From Methanomassiliicoccales archaeon (lineage in GTDB: Archaea > Thermoplasmatota > Thermoplasmata > Sysuiplasmatales > Sysuiplasmataceae): a DNA stretch of 10,857 bases. This document shows, in pieces, positions 5,110 to 10,857 of the stretch (the first letter of the stretch is position 1; each line of letters begins with the position of its first letter). The stretch covers positions 1 through 10,857 of the forward strand of contig DAHXLZ010000343.1 in assembly GCA_027365715.1 (NCBI GenBank), in the 5' to 3' direction. The position numbers and the translations under genes are program-made. The notes beneath the pieces were generated by a model. That model was not told the DNA's origin. It was given only the letters and a program-made list of their open reading frames with translations, and did no database searches.

Positions 5110-7945
5110 GCAGCAGATGAGAGCCGAAGCGTGTCGGCCTGTTCTGTCAAGACTAATTACGATGAACTGTGTAAGGGACGGTGTGCATGACAAAAAACAG
5201 GAAAGTGTAACAGCCCGTACGGGCTGTAATGCGGGGCGCAAAATTGTTTCCACCTACAGGCTGCAGTTCACCCCTCAATTTACGTTCAGGGACGCAATGG
5301 TGGTTATAGACTGCCTGAAAGAACTTGGAGCGACAGCAATCTACTCTTCGCCAATCTTCGAGGCGAGACAGGGAAGCGGACATGGTTATGACGTCACAGA
5401 TTCTTCAAAAATCAGACACGAGTTTGGCACGCTGGAAGAATTCACGGCACTGTCAGAAGCTGTGCATCTGGCCGGCATGAGCTGGCTGCAGGGGATTGTG
5501 CCAAATCACATGGCGTTTGACCGCAGCAACAGACTTCTGAGAGATGTTCTCGAGAATGGCCGGTCCTCCGCCTGCAGCGGCTGCTTCGACATCGACTGGG
5601 ACCATTATTCCCCGGGACTCAGTGGAAAGGTTGCTGCTCCTTTTCTGGGATCAGGTTATTATGAAGCGCTTGTAAAACACGAACTGAAGCTTGTTGTGGA
5701 TGATGGTGTCATGGTTGACTACCACGGCTTCAGGCTTCCCCTTTCTGCAGCGACCCACAGAAACTTGCTCGACGATATAAACGCGTTCATGCCTTCCGGA
5801 GATGCTGTTGCGCCTTCTGAATTCACAGGATCCGGCAATGACAGCTCTGTCAGCGCGGTTGAAATATTCAGGAAACTGATCTCGAACAGGAGATTTGAAC
5901 GAAGCGCCAGGCAGGCTGTTTCCGAAATCAACAGAAATGTCGAGAAGGTTGATGCAATACTGTCGGAGCAGCATTTCCTGCTTCGATGGCATGGCAGCGC
6001 GTCACATGAAATCAACTACCGGCGGTTCTTCGCCGTCAATGACCTCATTGCCGTGAGGGTGGAGGAGCCGTCAGTGTTCGCTGAATTGCACAGCCTCACG
6101 GGTGAGCTTGTCAGGAAGGGGCTCATCGACGGTGTCAGGATAGACCACATTGACGGCCTCTCTGATCCGGCGGAATATCTTCGCAGATTGAGAGAGCTGA
6201 CAGGTGATTGCTATGTTGCTGTAGAGAAGATCACGTGCGGGAACGAGCGCCTGAGAAGGAAATGGCCAGTGGAGGGTTCTACAGGATATGACTTCATGAG
6301 CTGGACAAACTCATTGTTTGTGATGCCGGAAAGCAGCGAGCCAATGACAGACACATACAGGAAATTTACGGGATACTCCGGAAGCATTGATGAAAATGTG
6401 GTTAAAACAAAGAGGAAGGTTGTGCGGACCCTGCTGGACGGGGATGCCGCAAATGTTTCACTCATGCTGCTTCGCTCCATGAAGGACAGGAAGTACGGGA
6501 GAGATATCACACTGAGGAGGCTGCAGGAAGCTGTAATTGAACTCCTGGCACATATGGCGGTTTACAGGACCTATTTCAGCAGGGGCTCTTACGATGAAGA
6601 GGACGTCGTGAGATTCAGAGAAACGGTGAAGAGCGCTTCAGAGGCCGCGCCGGAACTGAAGACCGAACTGAACGCCCTGCTCTCACTGATGAATGATGCC
6701 GCAACGGACACATCGCTCCGGATTCCGCTCATGCGGCTGCAGCAGCTTATGCCTGCGGCTATGGCAAAATCCGTTGAGGACACATTCTTCTTCAATTACA
6801 ACGCACTTGTCTCGCTGAACGAAGTGGGCTCAGATCCCAGGGAGTTCGGTCTGATGTCCATGGAGTTCCATGACAGAATCGCTGAACGGTTCAGGCAATG
6901 GCCGCATTCCATGAACAGCACGTCAACGCATGACACAAAAATGGGTGAGGACCTCAGATGCAGAATCAGCGTGCTGTCTGAAATACCGGAGGACTGGGAA
7001 AGGAATGTCCTGAGCTGGAGAGCAGCCAATAACAGATACAGAAAAAAACTGAAATCAGGATTGTGCCCGACACCCGGCGATGAATACTACATCTATCAGA
7101 TTATTCTCGGCTCTAGGCCTCCTGAAGGGAGCGGGAGGGAGTGGAGGAAGAGGCTGAAAGCGCACATGGTGAAATACATGAGAGAAGGCGGCACGAGTAC
7201 TTCATGGGAAAAACCTGACCTGGCATATGAATCGGGCTGCCTGCAGTTCATTGAAAAGATGCTTTCGCCCGGAAACAATCATTTCACGAAATCCTTTGAC
7301 CGCATGCAGCGCAAAGTTTCATTTCATGGCTTCCTGAATTCGATGTCAATGGTAACACTCAAAATCATGTGTCCCGGTGTTCCAGATACCTACCAGGGTT
7401 CGGAGAGCTGGAATTTCAGCTTTGTGGATCCGGACAACAGGAGGCCCGTTGACTTTAATTCACTGAAGGAGCGCCTGCAGCGTTTAAGCAGCAGAGTGGA
7501 TGGTCATACCGCAGCCGAACTTGCCGCCCGGTTCCAGGACGGTGCTGTGAAGACATATCTCACACGACTGCTTCTGAGATTGAGAAGGCAGGAGAGCGAC
7601 CTGTTCATGGACGGTGAATACATTCCACTGAAGACAGCGGGAGCGGGAAAGAACAATATCGTGTCGTTTGCCAGGAAGCTTGGAGAGAAATGCGCTGTTG
7701 TATCGGTCCCCCGTTACACAACCGGGCTGACCGGAGAGGGAAGAAGGAGCCTCTGGCAGGGGAGCTGGAACAGCACTATTGTGCTCCTGCCTGCAGGCTT
7801 CCCCTCAGGGTTCAGTGACATATTTACCGGCAGGAAACTCAGCACAGGGAAGAAGAATTCGGCAAAAACCCTCATGGTCAGAGATGTTCTGGTCGACTTT
7901 CCGGTCTCGGTGCTTGTCTCGGGGATAGATTACAGGAACGGCTGA
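5108..7945 (+). CDS. treY: Maltooligosyl trehalose synthase (GH13)
   Basis: TreY isomerises the reducing-end alpha-1,4 bond of a malto-oligosaccharide to alpha,alpha-1,1, making maltooligosyl trehalose. Numbering from TTG 5108, the conserved domain begins at KIVSTYRLQF (about residue 44). The fold-specific motif EINYRRFF is present, as are the catalytic residues D346 (RIDHIDGL), E373 (VAVEKI) and D609 (STSTHDTK). VPDTYQGSE and VDPDNRRPVDF close the barrel. At up to 945 residues it is longer than Sulfolobus TreY (about 720) and nearer to long bacterial forms. The start is uncertain: TTG 5108 (within a hairpin), ATG 5117, ATG 5162 and GTG 5183 are in frame, and none has a good SD. The first 43 residues look unlike any conserved part of the family and contain an 18-bp palindrome. 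treZ follows after 15 nt, so the pair is almost certainly co-transcribed. Confidence 0.96.
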   Translation: MQQMRAEACRPVLSRLITMNCVRDGVHDKKQESVTARTGCNAGRKIVSTYRLQFTPQFTFRDAMVVIDCLKELGATAIYSSPIFEARQGSGHGYDVTDSSKIRHEFGTLEEFTALSEAVHLAGMSWLQGIVPNHMAFDRSNRLLRDVLENGRSSACSGCFDIDWDHYSPGLSGKVAAPFLGSGYYEALVKHELKLVVDDGVMVDYHGFRLPLSAATHRNLLDDINAFMPSGDAVAPSEFTGSGNDSSVSAVEIFRKLISNRRFERSARQAVSEINRNVEKVDAILSEQHFLLRWHGSASHEINYRRFFAVNDLIAVRVEEPSVFAELHSLTGELVRKGLIDGVRIDHIDGLSDPAEYLRRLRELTGDCYVAVEKITCGNERLRRKWPVEGSTGYDFMSWTNSLFVMPESSEPMTDTYRKFTGYSGSIDENVVKTKRKVVRTLLDGDAANVSLMLLRSMKDRKYGRDITLRRLQEAVIELLAHMAVYRTYFSRGSYDEEDVVRFRETVKSASEAAPELKTELNALLSLMNDAATDTSLRIPLMRLQQLMPAAMAKSVEDTFFFNYNALVSLNEVGSDPREFGLMSMEFHDRIAERFRQWPHSMNSTSTHDTKMGEDLRCRISVLSEIPEDWERNVLSWRAANNRYRKKLKSGLCPTPGDEYYIYQIILGSRPPEGSGREWRKRLKAHMVKYMREGGTSTSWEKPDLAYESGCLQFIEKMLSPGNNHFTKSFDRMQRKVSFHGFLNSMSMVTLKIMCPGVPDTYQGSESWNFSFVDPDNRRPVDFNSLKERLQRLSSRVDGHTAAELAARFQDGAVKTYLTRLLLRLRRQESDLFMDGEYIPLKTAGAGKNNIVSFARKLGEKCAVVSVPRYTTGLTGEGRRSLWQGSWNSTIVLLPAGFPSGFSDIFTGRKLSTGKKNSAKTLMVRDVLVDFPVSVLVSGIDYRNG
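5210..5227. repeat. Perfect 18-bp palindrome near the treY start
   Basis: ACAGCCCGTACGGGCTGT is its own reverse complement; the flanking bases break the symmetry. In RNA it folds into a 7-bp GC-rich stem with a GUAC loop. It lies 27 nt after GTG 5183 and about 27 nt before the codons for the conserved STYRLQF segment. It could be a protein-binding operator, an RNA structure damping treY translation, or a chance symmetry in a non-conserved N-terminus. Confidence 0.6.
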
Positions 7946-7948
7946 AGA

Positions 7949-7954
7949 TGGTGA
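7949..7954 (+). promoter_or_regulatory. Shine-Dalgarno sequence of treZ
   Basis: GGTGAT sits 6 nt before ATG 7961 and matches part of the archaeal/bacterial anti-SD complement. It begins 4 nt after the treY stop and fixes the treZ start. Confidence 0.6.
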
Positions 7955-7960
7955 TTCTAT

Positions 7961-9724
7961 ATGGATTTCGATGACCTGACAATCGGTGCGGAACTGGTCG
8001 ACGGCAGTAATGCCGCCTTCAGGATATGGGCGCCGGGGAAGAAGGAAGTTGTGCTGCGGCTCGGGGAAGGCAGAAAGGTGCCGATGGAAAGAGAGGAAAG
8101 AGGCTTCTGGAAATGCTCCGCCGCACTGAAAAACACAATGAGATACGGCTATGAAATCGACGGGGAGGGACCCTTTCCCGACCCTGCCTCCAGATGCCAG
8201 CCCGATGGTGTGCACGGACTCTCGAAAATTGTTGACACCACCGGATGGATGGGAGGCGATGACGGATGGAAGGGCATTGCGCTGGGCGATTACGTGATTA
8301 TGGAAATGCACGTGGGCACATTCACCAGGAATGGCACATTCTCTGCGGTGGAGGAGAAGCTTGATTATCTTGCAGACCTCGGCATCACTGCACTCGAACT
8401 CATGCCGGTCGCGCAGTTCTACGGAAGCAGGAACTGGGGCTATGACGGAGTGTACATCTACGCGCCGCAAAACAGTTACGGCAGCCCGGAAGAACTGAGA
8501 CATCTGGTGAATGCAGCACATTCGAGAAAAATGGCCGTCGTGCTCGACGTCGTCTACAACCACATCGGACCTGTCGGGAACTACCTGCCCAGGTACGGAC
8601 CGTTTTTCAGCGACAGGTACAGAACACCATGGGGAACAGGACTGAATTATGACGGACCCGGTTGCGATCCTGTGAGAGAATTTGTGCTCTCAAACGCAGT
8701 ATACTGGATGGAACAGTACAGGTTTGATGCACTCAGGCTCGACGCAATACACGGAATACTTGACAGTTCGCCGAAACATCTGCTCAGGGAAATGGCTGAA
8801 AGGGTCGATGCACTGTCGGCTAAAACGGGCAGGAGGCTGCATCTGATTGCAGAGAGCGATCTCAATGATCCGAAGGTTGTCAGGGCGCGTGATAATTGCG
8901 GTTATGGCATTTCAGCACAGTGGAATGATGACTTCCACCATTCCATTCATACAGTGCTTACAGGCGAACTCGGCGGTTATTACGAGGATTACGGCAGTGC
9001 CGGCTGCATTCTGAAGGCAATGAAAGACGGTTTTGTTTATGATGGTGCATACTCGAAGCACCTTGCAAGGAGGAGAGGTTCATCTTTTGCCGGCATGCCG
9101 CGGGAGAAGCTTGTCGTTTTTTCACAGAATCATGACCAGACCGGCAACAGGGCACACGGCGACAGGCTGAGTGTGCTCGTGCCGCCGGAAAAGCTGCGGT
9201 TTGCTGCCGGCGCGGTTCTGCTGTCTCCGTTCACCCCGATGCTCTTCATGGGGGAGGAGTACGCAGAAGAGGCACCGTTTCTCTTTTTCATAGATACGGA
9301 TGACAGGAACTTCGCAAACACCGTCTACGAAGGGAGGAAGAAGGAGTTTGAACGGTTCCACTGGAAGGACACACCTGAGCCGAACAGCCCCGAAACATTC
9401 GAGCGGACAAAACTCAGATGGAACACGGCAGATGAGAAACCGTGTCAGATGATTCGGCTTTACCGCGACCTTCTCGCACTGAGGAAGAAATACGTACTGA
9501 CACTCAGAAATGATTTCAAATGCAGCATGCACGACGGCATCATGCTTCTGGAATACGGCGGAATGATGAGAGCGCGATTCAACCTTTCAGGGACAAATGC
9601 GCGCGCTGCACTTGAAGGGCAGTGGAATATTGAGCTGAATTCGGAGTGGAAAGAGTATGGGGGCAGCTGCAACAGGACTGACTCAGAACTCATGCCCTTT
9701 TCATTCACTGTTGCCGTTCACTGA
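7961..9724 (+). CDS. treZ: Malto-oligosyltrehalose trehalohydrolase (GH13)
   Basis: TreZ hydrolyses the alpha-1,4 bond next to the trehalose unit of maltooligosyl trehalose, releasing trehalose. The 587-residue protein has an N-terminal E-set/CBM48-like domain (AAFRIWAPGKKEVVLRLGE, within the first 100 residues). The barrel starts with the family motif VIMEMHVGTFT. GH13 regions follow in order: VVLDVVYNHIGP, nucleophile D261 in LRLDAIHGI, acid/base E298 in LIAESDLND, and D392 in SQNHDQTGN. PFTPMLFMGEEYAEEAPFLFF is a TreZ/branching-enzyme signature. Its length is close to Sulfolobus TreZ (about 560). ATG 7961 is supported by the GGTGAT SD and by the domain beginning within about ten residues. 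It completes the TreY reaction and is in one operon with treY. Its 3' end overlaps that of treX, on the other strand, by 7 bp. Confidence 0.97.
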   Translation: MDFDDLTIGAELVDGSNAAFRIWAPGKKEVVLRLGEGRKVPMEREERGFWKCSAALKNTMRYGYEIDGEGPFPDPASRCQPDGVHGLSKIVDTTGWMGGDDGWKGIALGDYVIMEMHVGTFTRNGTFSAVEEKLDYLADLGITALELMPVAQFYGSRNWGYDGVYIYAPQNSYGSPEELRHLVNAAHSRKMAVVLDVVYNHIGPVGNYLPRYGPFFSDRYRTPWGTGLNYDGPGCDPVREFVLSNAVYWMEQYRFDALRLDAIHGILDSSPKHLLREMAERVDALSAKTGRRLHLIAESDLNDPKVVRARDNCGYGISAQWNDDFHHSIHTVLTGELGGYYEDYGSAGCILKAMKDGFVYDGAYSKHLARRRGSSFAGMPREKLVVFSQNHDQTGNRAHGDRLSVLVPPEKLRFAAGAVLLSPFTPMLFMGEEYAEEAPFLFFIDTDDRNFANTVYEGRKKEFERFHWKDTPEPNSPETFERTKLRWNTADEKPCQMIRLYRDLLALRKKYVLTLRNDFKCSMHDGIMLLEYGGMMRARFNLSGTNARAALEGQWNIELNSEWKEYGGSCNRTDSELMPFSFTVAVH

Positions 9725-10758
9725 TTTCTATTTCCCCTCAGTATGGCGGCTCCGCCTGCATTCACTGTGAGCTTCTTCCAGTCCATAGGAACAGGATAAC
9801 GGTGCTGATTAGCCTCCTCAGAATCTATCAGTATTTCCTGTGACGACCAGTCTGCCGGAATGGTAAATTCCACCGGCGTCCTTTCGGGATTGAACAGCAG
9901 CATGAGATCATCCTCCAGCACCTCTTCGCCCTCATACCCGATGTCCTCAATCCCCCTTCCGTAGAGCAGTGCGGCTATCGCAGTGGTCCCCGAATTCCAC
10001 GCTTCCCGGCCCAGTTCGCTGCCGTCCGGTTTCATCCAGATTATGTCCTTGATCAGTGTTCCGGGCATCGCGGCACCCCTGAAAAACTTTCTTCTGCGCA
10101 GAACATGGTATTTCAGCCTCAGGTGTATCATCCGCTTTGTGAAATCCAGCAGCTTTCTGCTCTCTTCATCCATATTCCAGCTGTACCAGCTGATTTCGTT
10201 GTCCTGACAGTATGCGTTGTTGTTTCCCTTCTGTGTCCTGCCGATCTCATCGCCGCCGAGCATCATCGGAACACCCTGAGAGGTGAGCAGTGTTATCAGA
10301 AAACTTCTCATCCTCCTCTGCCTCATGACATTTATTTTCGGATCGTCAGAGGGACCTTCGGTGCCAAAACTCTCACTGATGTTGTCATCCGTGCCATCCC
10401 TGCTTTCCTCCAGATTGACCTCGTTGTGCTTTCTGCTGTAGCTGACGAGGTCATGCAGTGTGAAGCCGTCATGGGCGGTGACGTAATTGATGCTTGCATT
10501 TGGCCTCCTTCCGTCGTTTTCATACAGGTCCTGGGAGCCGGAGATGCGCGTCGCAAATTCACCAAGGCTGTTGAAGTCGTGCCTCCAGTAATGCCTCACG
10601 GCATCCCTGTATTTGCCGTTCCATTCGGCCCAGAGGATAGGGAAGCGGCCAACCTGATATCCGCCGGGACCGACGTCCCATGGCTCGGCAATGAGTTTGA
10701 CGCGTGATATCACCGGATCCTGATGTATAACATCAAAAAACGACGATAGCCTTTCAAC
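9718..10758 (-). CDS. treX: Glycogen debranching enzyme, C-terminal half only (5' part lost at a junction)
   Basis: TreX/GlgX-type isoamylases cut alpha-1,6 branches of glycogen and supply linear oligosaccharides to TreY. The minus frame is open from 10758 and reads [11 protein letters not shown], then [20 protein letters not shown]. This holds the acid/base Glu (codon 10684-10686). Next come [20 protein letters not shown] with the third catalytic Asp (codon 10468-10470), [20 protein letters not shown], and a C-terminal beta domain ending at TGA 9720-9718. These 346 residues correspond to the second half of a protein of about 700. Region I and the nucleophile Asp are absent because coding similarity stops at 10758, where an inverted copy of treX begins. 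GTG 10713 is not a true start, since the family match continues upstream of it. The gene itself is probably intact in the organism. Confidence 0.93.
   Translation of the reverse strand, partial: VERLSSFFDVIHQDPVISRVKLIAEPWDVGPGGYQVGRFPILWAEWNGKYRDAVRHYWRHDFNSLGEFATRISGSQDLYENDGRRPNASINYVTAHDGFTLHDLVSYSRKHNEVNLEESRDGTDDNISESFGTEGPSDDPKINVMRQRRMRSFLITLLTSQGVPMMLGGDEIGRTQKGNNNAYCQDNEISWYSWNMDEESRKLLDFTKRMIHLRLKYHVLRRRKFFRGAAMPGTLIKDIIWMKPDGSELGREAWNSGTTAIAALLYGRGIEDIGYEGEEVLEDDLMLLFNPERTPVEFTIPADWSSQEILIDSEEANQHRYPVPMDWKKLTVNAGGAAILRGNRNQ
10118..10216. repeat. Arm 1 of a 99-bp perfect inverted repeat (inside treX)
   Basis: This is the native copy, coding on the minus strand for the treX stretch that includes [19 protein letters not shown]. 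Its reverse complement occurs without a mismatch at 10759-10857. The arms are separated by 542 bp. Confidence 0.97.
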
Positions 10759-10857
10759 CGCATACTGTCAGGACAACGAAATCAGCTGGTACAGCTGGAA
10801 TATGGATGAAGAGAGCAGAAAGCTGCTGGATTTCACAAAGCGGATGATACACCTGAG
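10759..10857 (+). repeat. Arm 2 of the 99-bp inverted repeat: misplaced treX fragment, probable fold-back chimera
   Basis: Every base equals the reverse complement of 10118-10216, and the match continues to the last base of the window, so the full arm may be longer. Read on the plus strand it encodes [15 protein letters not shown] and [12 protein letters not shown], the same residues encoded on the minus strand at arm 1. It replaces the sequence that should encode the N-terminal half of TreX. Abrupt family similarity on both sides of 10758/10759 and 100% identity point to an inverted chimera of the kind formed in multiple-displacement amplification or at misassembled contig ends. A real inverted duplication is possible but less likely. 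Confidence 0.9.

Noticed and set aside
7805..8563. Long open frame (252 codons) antisense to the end of treY and the start of treZ
   Set aside because: It lies wholly opposite two enzymes with intact catalytic motifs, has no recognisable domain, and reflects codon bias of the true strand.
10105..10707. 200-codon plus-strand open frame opposite treX
   Set aside because: The minus strand carries unmistakable TreX motifs throughout; the plus frame has no family signature.
10759..10857. A second, plus-strand treX gene starting at the window end
   Set aside because: It is base-for-base identical to the native copy, begins mid-gene and joins mid-codon context; a diverged paralogue would show substitutions. 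A chimera is simpler.
1..10857. CRISPR array, tRNA or rRNA genes, complete insertion sequences, phage or defence modules
   Set aside because: No regularly spaced repeats, no RNA gene motifs and no transposase or phage-like frames were found on reading both strands.

Overview
The window looks like an accessory-metabolism stretch of an archaeal genome, most likely an uncultured Thermoplasmata-like lineage. That placement is inferred from a TATA-like element about 35 bp upstream of a short SD-bearing leader, heavy use of AGG/AGA arginine and ATA isoleucine codons, SD sequences matching an archaeal 16S tail, a DUF4143-type ATPase, CsaA, and a TreY/TreZ/TreX trehalose route as known from Sulfolobales. 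No rRNA or tRNA is present to settle it. Both window ends fall inside genes.

Layout: 1-1272 (+) is the 5'-truncated end of an AAA/DUF4143 ATPase. 1273-1600 has no recognisable gene. 1632-2652 (-) carries three small genes transcribed leftward: an unusual A-type Fe-S carrier (HesB/IscA-like), a 47-residue zinc-ribbon-like protein, and the tRNA-binding protein CsaA, followed by a poly-T terminator. 2653-2833 is a divergent promoter region. 2834-9724 (+) is a carbohydrate block of a GH31 alpha-xylosidase/alpha-glucosidase, treY and treZ. treX runs on the minus strand from the right and meets treZ tail to tail, with a 7-bp overlap of the two 3' ends.

Working together: TreX (glycogen debranching) frees linear malto-oligosaccharides, TreY converts their reducing end to an alpha,alpha-1,1 trehalosyl unit, and TreZ releases trehalose. 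All catalytic residues of TreY and TreZ are visible. The GH31 enzyme carries the KTD(F/Y)GE nucleophile motif of the YicI/XylS alpha-xylosidase branch and may feed glucose units into, or remove side groups from, the same glucan pool.

The most conspicuous oddity is at the right end. The TreX reading frame is family-like up to about 10758, then the sequence becomes an exact 99-bp inverted copy of treX itself (10118-10216) that runs off the window. This is most simply a fold-back chimera (amplification or assembly artefact), so the apparent truncation of treX should not be taken as biology without read-level proof. Other points worth a look are an SD-preceded 14-codon leader ORF whose stop overlaps the GH31 start, a perfect 18-bp palindrome inside the TreY N-terminal extension, and an IscA-like protein that has lost its first ligand cysteine but gained a five-cysteine tail. 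I see no convincing novel multi-gene system.
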